From assembly GCA_029246705.1 (NCBI GenBank), contig JAQWMQ010000016.1, positions 62,001 to 126,000 of the forward strand: a stretch of DNA of 64,000 bases, in the 5' to 3' direction. The DNA is from Phycisphaerales bacterium (lineage in GTDB: Bacteria; Planctomycetota; Phycisphaerae; Phycisphaerales; SM1A02). Of this stretch, positions 7,133 through 16,235 are shown piece by piece. Below the pieces are notes generated by a model. That model ran no database searches. It saw only the letters and a program-made list of their open reading frames with translations, and was not told where the DNA came from. The position numbers and the translations under genes were made by a program. The stretch's first letter is position 1, and the number at the start of each line of letters is the position of its first letter.

Positions 7133-8062
7133 ATGCTCCTAGGCTTTCTCAGTCTGCTGCTCTTCGCGACCATCATCATCCTGGTGGGCTACATCACCAT
7201 CCTCTCCTGGGAGATCAGCCACCCCAGTCGGATCACCGCCGGATGGGCCCTCGCCCATCACTGGCCCGCATGTCCGGCTGACGTGGGGCTTCCTTTCGAG
7301 GAATGGTCACTTGACCGTCCCGGTGGCGTGGTGCTGCCGGTCTGGGATATCCCCCCGGATGACGCCGCACCCACTCGATCGAAGGATGACCCGCCGATCA
7401 GCGTGGTGGTGCTTCATGGCTGGGGTCGCTCCCGGATCGATTCGCTTGCAAGGGTCACCAGCCTGCTCAAGGATCCACCCGGAGGATGCAGGACCTTCAG
7501 GACGATCCTCCCGGAACTCCGAGGCCATGGCGACGCACCTCCAGGCGCGACCACCCTCGGCGCCATGGACGTCGACGATGTCCACGAACTGCTGCAGCAA
7601 CTCGGCGATGGGCCGGTCATCTTGATCGGACACAGCCTGGGCGCCGTCATCGCACTCCACGTCGCCGCCATGGACGCGGACCGGGGACGCATCGGTGCGG
7701 TGATCGCACTGGCACCCTACGACCGGTTGACCACCCCCTTCACCGGCTACCTGCGAAGCCGGGAGTACCCCGCCGGTCCACTGGCTGGGTGCATGATGCT
7801 TCTTCTTCGCCTGTTCGGCCGTGATCTCCCGGACACCCAGGATGTGGCGGGCCGGATCAAGGCCCGGGTCGATGTCGTGGCTGGTGCCGATGATCGGGTG
7901 ATCCCACCGTCGATCGGACGCATGATCTCCGATCGAATCGGTACAAGTCGCTTTCACGACATGCCCGGGACCAGCCATTCAAACCACCACCGAAAGGATC
8001 CGGAACTGATCTCCCGGCTCCTGGATGAAGCCCTTCGACACAGTGCTTCCGCGAAATCCTGA
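7133..8062 (+). CDS. Alpha/beta hydrolase, membrane-anchored
   Basis: This 309-residue hydrolase has an N-terminal transmembrane segment (about residues 2-26), so the catalytic domain is probably held on the membrane. The fold signature HGWGRSR (oxyanion region, ~97) is followed by the nucleophile elbow GHSLGA (~166, catalytic Ser), the acid in AGADDRVIP (~265) and His in GTSHSNHH (~285). The three form a plausible Ser-Asp-His triad. The substrate is not predictable; an esterase or lipase-like activity fits. It is the last gene of the pheT operon, 20 bases after the zinc-ribbon gene, and is followed by a strong hairpin. Confidence 0.75.
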   Translation: MLLGFLSLLLFATIIILVGYITILSWEISHPSRITAGWALAHHWPACPADVGLPFEEWSLDRPGGVVLPVWDIPPDDAAPTRSKDDPPISVVVLHGWGRSRIDSLARVTSLLKDPPGGCRTFRTILPELRGHGDAPPGATTLGAMDVDDVHELLQQLGDGPVILIGHSLGAVIALHVAAMDADRGRIGAVIALAPYDRLTTPFTGYLRSREYPAGPLAGCMMLLLRLFGRDLPDTQDVAGRIKARVDVVAGADDRVIPPSIGRMISDRIGTSRFHDMPGTSHSNHHRKDPELISRLLDEALRHSASAKS

Positions 8063-8068
8063 ATGAGA

Positions 8069-8097
8069 AAGGGCCCGCCCCGTTGGGACGGACCCTT
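8069..8097. terminator. Bidirectional terminator-like hairpin
   Basis: AAGGGCCCGCCCC (8069-8081) pairs with GGGACGGACCCTT (8085-8097) with two mismatches. It lies between convergent genes. There is no long T-run on either side. Confidence 0.6.
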
Positions 8098-8156
8098 GTC
8101 GTTTCGCAGGGTCATCTTCGTGATGATCGTCTTCGACGGACGGCGAAAACGATCGA

Positions 8157-9884
8157 TCAGTTGCCGGCCTCGAGCACGCCGCCACGGAAGATCATGCCGG
8201 AATCCGTACGCTTCATGTACCACCAACCGGGCCCCAGGACATCGGCGATGTCCTTTGCATCCATCTTCATGATCTGGTCCATCTGATCCTCGATGCCTGC
8301 GACCTCCTCGGTCATTTCAAGCATCACGGGCATCAGTGCAGCCATGATCTGCTGGGTTGCGAGCTGCTTCGAATCAAGAACGCCCCAGCCCATCAGTTCA
8401 CCGGACGGCAGGCTTCGCGTGACTGATCGGACTGAAGGCGTGGACTCCATCTTCGGCAGGTCCTTCTGGCCCATGCTTCGAAGGACGGCTTCAACCCCTT
8501 CCGACTGACCGATCACGAGGTTGCCGGCACCGATGCCGACCGCCATCTGGCTGAACTCGTCCAGCGGATCCGAGTAGATGGTCTCGCCGTTGAAGTCACG
8601 CGGCATCAGGCCTGCGGCCGGAGCCATCATGGCGAAGACCTGCTCCAGGGATTCAGCATCCGAGGTGGGGATGGAGATGGTGGTTCGAGTCGGCGTGAAC
8701 GGGCTGTCGGTCTCCACCGTGAAGACGTGGATCTCGGGACCCAGGGTCGAGAAGCCCGCCCCGATCATCGGTGCGAACTGTTCGAACATCGGCTCGATCT
8801 GCTGCGCGTCGCCTTCGGGAAGACTGGCAATGATCTCTCGGATCGTCGGGACCAGGTTCTTGAAGTCGAAATCGATTCGCCCGTAGGAAAGCGCGGACGC
8901 GGGCACGAAGGCCGGAACCTCGGCGACGGGTCGAGAGACGTCGATCAGCTTCATCAGGCCACGACGTTCACCGTCCATGAGCATGCCGACACCCAGTTCC
9001 ATCATGTTGGAACCGGTGGCCACGTCACCCCAGAAGCCGTAACCCTGGATGTCCCCGAAGAGTTCGAGCACGATCGGCATCACGCCGGCAGCCATGGGCC
9101 CGGCGATGACCGGAGCGATCATGGGCTGGATCTCCTTGGTCAGGATCATCGCATTCATGTCGCGGCTGCCCTCGGGAATCATGTCCATCAGGGCCTGGTA
9201 CTCATCATTGTCGGCGAGAACCTTGACCTTGCCGCCATCGATGATCGACAAGGCGTCATCCAGTGCGATCGGCTCGGAGCCGATCAGGATCCGGGCTTCA
9301 TCGCGAATCATGTAGATGGATGAGAGTGAATCATTCACGAAATCCATGTCGCCACCGACCGGCAGCATCATGCCCGCATCATCGGCGAACTCGTCGAGCT
9401 GGGGCATCTCGAAGTTGGATTCGAAGACCAGCATGTCGCGGCCTCGCATCTCCTCCTTGTCGAAACGCGTAGCAGCGTCGGCGGTCATTTCATTCATGCG
9501 CCCGTCGTAGACCGCCTTGGCCATGTCGGTGTGATCACCGAAGTCGACGTAGATCATGTAGGCCGGAACCTCGATCCCGAGGTCCTCGTTGAAGCTGACA
9601 TAGGCACTGAGTCCCATGTACTCCGGAAGTCCGACCTTGGACTGGTCCAGGTCGTATTCACGGGCCATGCCTTCGGTGAGGGAGTTCATCCAGTCCTTGA
9701 GTGATTCGCCTTCCCCCATGAGCTTCCACATCCTGGAGTTGCCGAATCGATCGAGTACACCCTCGAAATTCTGGGCCTGTGCCACGAGAAAGGTGGACTT
9801 GGGGAAGATGTCCTGGCCACGCAGATCGGCATTGGCGCCGTTGGTCGAGGCCAGGGCAAGTGCAAGCAGGGTGCAGTCAAACAT
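8157..9884 (-). CDS. Secreted protein of unknown function
   Basis: This is a 575-residue exported protein. The frame is open to 10061, but the ATG at 9884 is chosen because it has AGGAG eight bases upstream and begins a signal peptide (MFDCTLLALALAS, cleavage after ANA). The mature chain is acidic and Met-rich, with segments such as AYMIYVDFGDHTDMA and ATGSNMMELGVGM. It resembles secreted substrate-type proteins seen in planctomycetes, but I recognise no domain. It follows the trypsin-like protease gene on the same strand after 64 bases and may be co-transcribed with it. Confidence 0.7.
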   Translation of the reverse strand: MFDCTLLALALASTNGANADLRGQDIFPKSTFLVAQAQNFEGVLDRFGNSRMWKLMGEGESLKDWMNSLTEGMAREYDLDQSKVGLPEYMGLSAYVSFNEDLGIEVPAYMIYVDFGDHTDMAKAVYDGRMNEMTADAATRFDKEEMRGRDMLVFESNFEMPQLDEFADDAGMMLPVGGDMDFVNDSLSSIYMIRDEARILIGSEPIALDDALSIIDGGKVKVLADNDEYQALMDMIPEGSRDMNAMILTKEIQPMIAPVIAGPMAAGVMPIVLELFGDIQGYGFWGDVATGSNMMELGVGMLMDGERRGLMKLIDVSRPVAEVPAFVPASALSYGRIDFDFKNLVPTIREIIASLPEGDAQQIEPMFEQFAPMIGAGFSTLGPEIHVFTVETDSPFTPTRTTISIPTSDAESLEQVFAMMAPAAGLMPRDFNGETIYSDPLDEFSQMAVGIGAGNLVIGQSEGVEAVLRSMGQKDLPKMESTPSVRSVTRSLPSGELMGWGVLDSKQLATQQIMAALMPVMLEMTEEVAGIEDQMDQIMKMDAKDIADVLGPGWWYMKRTDSGMIFRGGVLEAGN

Positions 9885-9948
9885 GGAGAGTCTCCTTCTA
9901 CGGTCTCGCCGCCACATCCCATTACTTGGGAATGTGACGGACGTTGTT

Positions 9949-10914
9949 TCAGTCTGAAGCCGAGGTACCATCCTGCAGTTGCGGCGGATCCTCGAAATTG
10001 CGGCGTCGGGGTGGTTGATGGTATCGACGACCCGAGTTCGGATTGTCCTTGTTGTAGGCAAAGGCCTCTCGGTTCCGAACGAAATCCTTCATATATCGGG
10101 ATGGAATCGCGAAACCGAGGGACTGTCCGCCCCCGATGATCATGTTGGTGATGCCGATGACCTCGCCCCTGGAATTGAACAAGGGCCCGCCGGAATTGCC
10201 GGGATTGATCGGCGTGTCGGTCTGGATGTACGAAAGACCGTCGAATGGTCGGTTCCTGGTCGAGACCACGCCCTGGGTCAGGGTCCTCTCCAACCCGAGC
10301 GGATTGCCGATGGCGAAGACCGGCTGTCCGCCCTCGATCTCGTCCTCGATCTCGACCGTGGCGATGTTGAAGGGCTTGCCCTCCGGATGCTTGATGCGAA
10401 TGAGCGCGAGGTCGAGGTGACTGTTGACCGCGACCAGCTCGACGTCATCGATGAGCGTTCGCTTGAGCGTGCCGTCAGGTTGGGGGAACCAGACCGTAGC
10501 CCGAAGGGCGGTCTCGCCCTGGACGACGTGCGCATTGGTGATGGCCGATCCGTCCTCGTTGATGATCACGCCGGACCCGAGACCACCGGGCGTCGACACC
10601 TTGATGACCGCAGGACCGATTCGCTTGGCGTGCTCGCGCGGAGTGAGCTCGGGAAGATCTTCAGCCGTGGAGAAGAGATCGCCCTGGCGCACCGCGATGG
10701 TTGATTCCATCGGTTCCTTGGAGACCACATCGGAGACATCCGCCATGTCCAGCACCAGGACGGTGGGACCGACGTCCAACCAGAGCTTCTGGTCCGTCCG
10801 CTTGAGGATCGTCCCCTGAAGCCGGGCACCACTGTGCAGAACCACGTCGTCAGCGAAGGCGATTGATGCCATCAGCGAGATCAGGCAGGCCACAACGATG
10901 CTGGGTGTTCTCAT
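9949..10914 (-). CDS. Secreted trypsin-like serine protease (HtrA/DegP-type, no PDZ)
   Basis: This 321-residue exported protease has a signal peptide (residues 1-21, ending SIAFA), a short SH3-like N-terminal segment (HSGARLQGTILKRTDQ) and a chymotrypsin-fold domain. The triad is visible: His in ITNAHVV (~131), Asp in LDLALIRI (~168) and Ser in INPGNSGGPLFN (~240). The oxyanion and substrate loop SLGFAIPS follows. No PDZ domain remains; the tail is short, Arg/Pro-rich and probably disordered. It probably degrades or processes envelope proteins. The start follows TATAAT by ~42 bases. Confidence 0.85.
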   Translation of the reverse strand: MRTPSIVVACLISLMASIAFADDVVLHSGARLQGTILKRTDQKLWLDVGPTVLVLDMADVSDVVSKEPMESTIAVRQGDLFSTAEDLPELTPREHAKRIGPAVIKVSTPGGLGSGVIINEDGSAITNAHVVQGETALRATVWFPQPDGTLKRTLIDDVELVAVNSHLDLALIRIKHPEGKPFNIATVEIEDEIEGGQPVFAIGNPLGLERTLTQGVVSTRNRPFDGLSYIQTDTPINPGNSGGPLFNSRGEVIGITNMIIGGGQSLGFAIPSRYMKDFVRNREAFAYNKDNPNSGRRYHQPPRRRNFEDPPQLQDGTSASD

Positions 10915-10956
10915 CCCGATGTTCCTCTCGATAAAACGGAGCTTTGCGAACGAGCT

Positions 10957-10962
10957 ATTATA
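10957..10962 (-). promoter_or_regulatory. TATAAT box in the divergent protease/FG-GAP spacer
   Basis: A perfect TATAAT lies on the minus strand 42 bases before the protease start. Plus-strand TATTAT (10956-10961) faces the FG-GAP gene. The palindrome ATAAGCTTAT (10960-10969) overlaps both and could be an operator. Confidence 0.45.
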
Positions 10963-11011
10963 AGCTTATCAAGGGCAGTGTCTGCCCCCTCAGCGAATGG
11001 AAATAGTGAAC

Positions 11012-13315
11012 ATGCCGCATCACGCGATCCAAGGGGCCCTCGCGGGCCTGGTCATCATGACTGGCACGAGCATCACGACTGCACAGTCTCCCGATCTAGA
11101 GGATTTCTACGGATTTGACGGACTGGAAGTGGTTCGTATCGATCCCGGAGCCGGTCCGATCAACACCGGTGACCTTGATGGCGACGGGCATGAAGACCTG
11201 ATCGTGGTCAACAACTACAAGAATCGAATCGAGATTCACCACCAGAAGCCTGGTGCCTCCTACGAGGAGGAGTCGTTCCAGCCGCAGCGCGCGAACGACC
11301 TGCCCGAGCACTGGCGATTCCGGCGAGTCCAGCTTCCGGCGGTGAACCGCGTCACGGCGATCGTGCCCCACGACTTCAACGATGACGGGCTGATGGATCT
11401 CGTCTACGCAGGGCAGGACCCCGGGGCGATCGTGTTCCTGCAGCAGACCGCCCCCGGCGAATGGGAAGTCGCTCGACGGCACTTCATCAACGGTCTCATG
11501 GCCTCGCGCGATGGCATCGCCATCAGTGACGTGATCGGCGACGAATCACCTGAAATCCTCGCGGTGACCAAGGGCAGGATCAACGTCTGGCCCATGAACG
11601 GCGACGCCCTCGGCCAGGAGATCGAGCTCACCGGAGGGGACACCCCCCTTGCCGCCTTCTTCATCGACGATGCCGATGGCAACGGACTTGATGATGTCTT
11701 TGCGATCTCGCCCGATGACTCCGCGCCAGTCCGACTGTGGCTCGCCGAGGGCAGCGCCGAGGAGAAGACGCTCGGTGCACAGCTTCGATTCGAGATGCCT
11801 CCACTGAGAGAAGCCAGCGCGATCAAGCTTCCGGAGCAGGACCGAAGCCTGCTTGCCGTGATCGAGAAGCCGAGCAAGCGTGTCGCCCTCTTCGAGCTTG
11901 ACCGGGAGACCGTGGGCGAACAGGGTGATCGAGAAGCGGCCTACGAGGTGTTTTCCTTCATGGACCCAGGCAACCGCGCTCGATCGGTCGAGGTGGCGGA
12001 CCTGTTCGGAGATGGTGAAGCCGACGTGCTGGCCACGAACACCGATGCGAACGCGATCGCGATCTACCGGAAGACGCCGGACGGCGGACTGGCCGCTCCG
12101 ATCCTCTCCCCCGCCTACTCGGACCTGAGTGGCCTCACCACCGGCGACCTCGACGGTGACGGGAAACAGGAGGTCTACATGCTCAGCGAGAACGAGGGCG
12201 TCGTGGGACGCAGCATTCCTCGTGACGGTCGCCTGAGCTTTCCCGAGGTGGTGCCGGTCTCAACCGGTTACGAACCGGTGGCGACGGATGTGGTCGGGCT
12301 CGAAGACGGCGACAAGCTGGCCGTGGTCACCAAGTCGGGACGCAAGTACGCACTGGACCTGATTGGTGTCGACGGAATCGAATCAAGCGTGGATCTCGGT
12401 TCGATGAGTCGTGCGCCACAGACGGTCATGGCGGTCGATGCCGATCGCGATGGACGAACCGACCTCCTACTTCTCACGCCGGAACGAAGCGCGACACTCC
12501 TGCTCGCCGGGGAGGATGGCTTCTCGATGGTCGAGAAACCCGGCCAGGAAAAACTCCTCAGGGCGGCAGGCCCCATGAACACGGCGGTCGTCGATTTCGA
12601 CGGCAATGGTTCATCCGAACTCCTGGTCGCTGACAGCAATTTCATTCGAGCTCTCGAGTTCAACCGACCGGATCCCGCGACCACCGAAGGTGGCTGGGAG
12701 GTGATCGACCAGATCAACGCGCCACGATCCGACATCAACCTGGTGGCGATCGAACCACTCGGCCCCGATCGGGTCGCGGCGGCTGACCGTGAGAACGGAC
12801 GCATCGTCATCTTCGAACGCAAGGACGGCACCTGGTCAGCCGGTGACACGATCACCCTGCGCGGCTTCCGTTTCGACAGCCTCAGGACCGGAGCAAGTCA
12901 TGAAACGGACGAGGAGATCCTTGCCATTGGCAGTGATGGATTCGCCGTGGTTCGACTGGGAGGCGAGCGAAACATCCTCAGGGAAGTCTCCAGCTGGCGA
13001 CCGGAGGATCCGCGGGAGGTACCGCACGAGTTCGGGATCGGCGACCTCAACGCCGACGGACTCACCGACATCGTCGCGCTCGATGCAGGGCAGCAGTCCG
13101 CACGCATACTGAGCCTGTCCGAGTCCAGGCAACTTCTCCCGGCAACGGCGTTCGAGGTCTTCGAGTCGAGGATCTTCAGTGGCGGTGAACCTCGGGAGTT
13201 CGAACCCCGGCAGGCGATAGCCGTCGATATCACCGGGGATGGCCTCGAGGACCTGGTGCTGCTGGCCCATGACCGGATCCTGATCTATCCCCAGGATGCT
13301 CCACCCGAGGACTGA
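11012..13315 (+). CDS. Secreted FG-GAP/VCBS repeat protein
   Basis: This is a ~767-residue exported beta-propeller-type protein. The signal peptide precedes AQSPDLEDFYG. Calcium-binding FG-GAP/VCBS signatures recur through the length: GDLDGDGHEDLIVVNN, DFNDDGLMDLVYAG, DADGNGLDDVFAIS, DLFGDGEADVLATN, GDLDGDGKQEVYML, DADRDGRTDLLLL, DFDGNGSSELLVAD, GDLNADGLTDIVAL and DITGDGLEDLVLL. Such proteins act in adhesion or as extracellular binding scaffolds. An upstream ATG at 10997 is in frame; the one at 11012 fits the signal peptide better. Its stop lies 73 bases before the PhoX-like gene, which suggests a two-gene unit. Confidence 0.8.
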   Translation: MPHHAIQGALAGLVIMTGTSITTAQSPDLEDFYGFDGLEVVRIDPGAGPINTGDLDGDGHEDLIVVNNYKNRIEIHHQKPGASYEEESFQPQRANDLPEHWRFRRVQLPAVNRVTAIVPHDFNDDGLMDLVYAGQDPGAIVFLQQTAPGEWEVARRHFINGLMASRDGIAISDVIGDESPEILAVTKGRINVWPMNGDALGQEIELTGGDTPLAAFFIDDADGNGLDDVFAISPDDSAPVRLWLAEGSAEEKTLGAQLRFEMPPLREASAIKLPEQDRSLLAVIEKPSKRVALFELDRETVGEQGDREAAYEVFSFMDPGNRARSVEVADLFGDGEADVLATNTDANAIAIYRKTPDGGLAAPILSPAYSDLSGLTTGDLDGDGKQEVYMLSENEGVVGRSIPRDGRLSFPEVVPVSTGYEPVATDVVGLEDGDKLAVVTKSGRKYALDLIGVDGIESSVDLGSMSRAPQTVMAVDADRDGRTDLLLLTPERSATLLLAGEDGFSMVEKPGQEKLLRAAGPMNTAVVDFDGNGSSELLVADSNFIRALEFNRPDPATTEGGWEVIDQINAPRSDINLVAIEPLGPDRVAAADRENGRIVIFERKDGTWSAGDTITLRGFRFDSLRTGASHETDEEILAIGSDGFAVVRLGGERNILREVSSWRPEDPREVPHEFGIGDLNADGLTDIVALDAGQQSARILSLSESRQLLPATAFEVFESRIFSGGEPREFEPRQAIAVDITGDGLEDLVLLAHDRILIYPQDAPPED

Positions 13316-13388
13316 ACCTTCCACAACCGAACCACGACTTGAGGAGACATCACTTGATGTCACGTGCCGGGACGCCAAGAATCACTTC

Positions 13389-14795
13389 ATGACATTCGAC
13401 TCGGGCATCAAGCGAAGAGAGTTCCTTGCCGTCACCGGGACGGCTCTTGGCCTGGGACTGACCGGCCTGCACCGAGTCATCCATGGAGACGGTCCTGCCG
13501 GTACCACCAATCCCAGAACCTACGGCCCGCTCAAGACCGATCCTTCCGGAGTGCTCGATCTACCGGACGGTTTTCGATACCAGGTCTTCAGCACCCAGGG
13601 GCAGGAGATGGACGATGGCCTGCTCGTTCCGGGTCTTCACGATGGCATGGCTGCTTTCGCGGTCGACGACGCATGTTGCCTGCTGATCCGCAACCACGAG
13701 ATCGGTACCAGCCTCGCACCTCGGTACGGCGCCTTCGGTTGGCAGAACGAACGCCTCGACATCGTCGATACCGGCCGCCTGTACGACGCTGGGGCGGGCG
13801 AGAACGAACCGTCACTGGGCGGCACCACCAGCGTCCTCTACGACCTGAAGAAACGCGCACCACGCGCACAGTGGCTCTCGCTGGGAGGAACAGGACTCAA
13901 CTGTGCCGGAGGACCGACCCCCTGGAACAGCTGGATTTCCTGCGAGGAGTGGACCCAGCGTGGCGACCTGAGGCACGCACGGGATCATGGATACGCCTTC
14001 GAGGTTCCCGCCGTGACCGACATCGGTCTGTGTGATCCGAAACCGCTGGTGGCCATGGGACGCTTCAAACGTGAAGCGATCGCCGTCGACCCGACGACGG
14101 GCATCGTCTACCAGACCGAGGATCGACAGGACGGCGCCTTCTACCGGTTCATTCCGGAGGTTCCCGGTGCACTGGATCGGGGCGGAAGACTTCAGGCACT
14201 GGCGATCGCGGATGAACACCGTTTCGACACCCGGAACTGGAACGACGACGGCACCGACGACATGCTGCTGGGTTCGACGCTGCCGGTCAGCTGGATCGAT
14301 CTCACCGACGCCGAGAGCCCCGGGGACGACCTGCGTTATCGAAGCCACGACGCAGGGGGTGCCCGCTTCGCCCGTGGAGAAGGCATCTGGATGGGTGACG
14401 GTCGACTGCACTTCGTATGCACGACCGGTGGTACCCACAAGAACGGTCAGGTCTTCACCTATGTTCCCAGCCCCCATGAAGGCACCATGCGGGAAACCGA
14501 AGCACCCGGCCGACTGACACTCTTCATCGAACCGAGCCTTGGCAGCCTCGTTTCGAATGCCGACAACCTCACCATCGCACCAGATGGCGACCTGTTCCTG
14601 TGCGAGGACGGTTCGGGATCAAACGGCATGGCATGCGTGACCCCGGACGGGATCGTCGAGCGATTCGCCGAGAACCGCATGAACACCAGTGAGCTTGCGG
14701 GTGCCTGCTTCAGTCCTGACGGCAGGACCCTCTTCGTGAACATCCAGCGCCCGGGTCTGACGATCGCGATCGACGGCCCCTGGCGCCACGCCTGA
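13389..14795 (+). CDS. PhoX-family (DUF839) secreted protein, Tat substrate
   Basis: This ~468-residue protein starts with a twin-arginine signal (IKRREFLAVTGTALGLGL). That is typical of PhoX phosphatases, which fold with Fe/Ca cofactors in the cytoplasm before export. Family segments include GLNCAGGPTPWNSWISCEEW, RFKREAIAVDPTTGIVYQTE and NADNLTIAPDGDLFLCEDG. Several PhoX active-site residues cannot be confirmed by eye, so phosphatase activity is probable rather than certain. It follows the FG-GAP gene and ends 13 bases from the convergent transporter gene. It is far from the phosphate cluster at 22-26.5 kb, but might belong to the same regulon. Confidence 0.75.
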   Translation: MTFDSGIKRREFLAVTGTALGLGLTGLHRVIHGDGPAGTTNPRTYGPLKTDPSGVLDLPDGFRYQVFSTQGQEMDDGLLVPGLHDGMAAFAVDDACCLLIRNHEIGTSLAPRYGAFGWQNERLDIVDTGRLYDAGAGENEPSLGGTTSVLYDLKKRAPRAQWLSLGGTGLNCAGGPTPWNSWISCEEWTQRGDLRHARDHGYAFEVPAVTDIGLCDPKPLVAMGRFKREAIAVDPTTGIVYQTEDRQDGAFYRFIPEVPGALDRGGRLQALAIADEHRFDTRNWNDDGTDDMLLGSTLPVSWIDLTDAESPGDDLRYRSHDAGGARFARGEGIWMGDGRLHFVCTTGGTHKNGQVFTYVPSPHEGTMRETEAPGRLTLFIEPSLGSLVSNADNLTIAPDGDLFLCEDGSGSNGMACVTPDGIVERFAENRMNTSELAGACFSPDGRTLFVNIQRPGLTIAIDGPWRHA

Positions 14796-14808
14796 GAGAA
14801 GGATCCGT

Positions 14809-16188
14809 TCAGGACTCCTTCACCCACTCGATGAGGTGGCGTCTTCGCAGGAAGAAGATCAGACAGCCGACCAGAGCCAGGGCGGAGCAGAGGAAGAAGA
14901 CCCACTCCGGATCGAGTCCGAAGACCTTGGACCAGAGCAGGTAGATGATCGAGGCGAGGGTCATGAACGCGAAACTGATCGCATTGGTCGTTCCGAGGAA
15001 TCGCCCCCGCTCCCCATCGGGCGCTCGTTTCTGTATCAGGGTCATCAGGGGAATCAGGTAGAACCCCGCGGAGATGCCTGCGCCCGCGGCCAGGACGACC
15101 CAGGTCCAGAACAGTCGCGTGGCATCCATGTCCAACAAGCCGGCGATCGCGAAGAGCAGGAAGAAGACCGTCATGCCCAGGGCCCCGAAGGGGACGTGGT
15201 AGGGATTGATCTCCCGTCGTGACAGCAGGCCGCAGAGGAGCGAACCGATCCCGCTGGCGACACCCAGGGTCGAGAACAGGGTTGCGGACCGCACCGGGTC
15301 GGGGGTGTTGACCTGTTCGATCAAGAACCCCGGAAGCATGGTGATCGAACCAATCGGAACCAGGCGTGGCGTCACCGTGCCCAGTCGCGCCTGCAGATCG
15401 GGGAAGGCGACCAGCGCGATCGCACCGACCAGCCAGAATCCCGCCCAGGCCAAGGCGATGCGAAGCACCGGACCGCGGGCCATCCCCTTGATGGCATGCA
15501 CGTAGGTCTCGAAGGGGTTCCGATCGAACCGGAGCCCCGGTTCGATTGCAGGGAGTCTGGGGAAGAGGAGGGTCGGCAGGAAACCAAGGAGACCGAAGAA
15601 GAGCATCAGTGCCCCCGGCAACCAGACCATTCCGTACTGATCACCACCGGGCGCGTAGAGGTTGGCCACGTTGCCGGCAAGCTGGGCGCCGAGCACGATC
15701 GCTATCTGGGTGGACATGCTGATCCATCCGTTGGCCGGACCCAGACGTTCACGTCCGACGAGTTCGGCGATGACGCCGTACTTGACCGGCCCGAAGAAGG
15801 CGCTCTGCGACGCAAGAAGAAACAAGCCGACCAGGGCCATGACCGCACTGCCCGCGAGAAAGGCGGCGACCGCGACCAGGACGAACAGCAACTCGGCGAG
15901 CTTCAACCAGATGGTCAGGGAGCGCTTGGAATATCGATCCGCGATCTGACCACCCCATCCCGAGAAAAGCAGGAAGGGAATGGTGAGGCAGAGCGCCGCG
16001 AGGGAGGTCCCTCCGTAGATGCCAACCGTCGAATTCGACCAGATGCCCTCTCGCGCCACGGCGTAGGAAATCGTTCCGCGCAGGATGTTGTCGTTCATGG
16101 CCCCGGAGAACTGGATGACCATCAAGGAGGAGAAACCACGATTCCACATCGAACGAGGCCTGGCAGGGTTGTCTGCGGAGTGGTTCAT
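14809..16188 (-). CDS. MFS transporter, LplT-like (lysophospholipid) type
   Basis: This is a 459-residue, twelve-helix major facilitator. It resembles LplT and the transporter half of MFS-acyltransferase fusions: QFSGAMNDNILRG near the N-terminus, GGQIADRYSKR between helices 2 and 3, and FFGPVKYGVIAEL followed by ANGW. LplT flips lysophospholipids inward for re-acylation; here no acyltransferase domain is fused and none is adjacent. The frame is open to 16392, but the ATG at 16188 fits the family N-terminus. It is divergent from ggt, with both starts 48 bases apart. Confidence 0.75.
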   Translation of the reverse strand: MNHSADNPARPRSMWNRGFSSLMVIQFSGAMNDNILRGTISYAVAREGIWSNSTVGIYGGTSLAALCLTIPFLLFSGWGGQIADRYSKRSLTIWLKLAELLFVLVAVAAFLAGSAVMALVGLFLLASQSAFFGPVKYGVIAELVGRERLGPANGWISMSTQIAIVLGAQLAGNVANLYAPGGDQYGMVWLPGALMLFFGLLGFLPTLLFPRLPAIEPGLRFDRNPFETYVHAIKGMARGPVLRIALAWAGFWLVGAIALVAFPDLQARLGTVTPRLVPIGSITMLPGFLIEQVNTPDPVRSATLFSTLGVASGIGSLLCGLLSRREINPYHVPFGALGMTVFFLLFAIAGLLDMDATRLFWTWVVLAAGAGISAGFYLIPLMTLIQKRAPDGERGRFLGTTNAISFAFMTLASIIYLLWSKVFGLDPEWVFFLCSALALVGCLIFFLRRRHLIEWVKES

Positions 16189-16197
16189 CGAAGTGGA

Positions 16198-16203
16198 AGC
16201 GTA
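16198..16203 (-). promoter_or_regulatory. TACGCT -10-like box before the MFS gene
   Basis: TANNNT hexamer 9 bases before the ATG at 16188. Confidence 0.3.
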
Positions 16204-16223
16204 CCAGCAGGCCATGCTCGACG

Positions 16224-16229
16224 TATCTT
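16224..16229 (+). promoter_or_regulatory. TATCTT -10-like box before ggt
   Basis: TANNNT hexamer 6 bases before the ATG at 16236. It is divergent from the MFS box. Confidence 0.35.
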
Positions 16230-16235
16230 GGGTGC

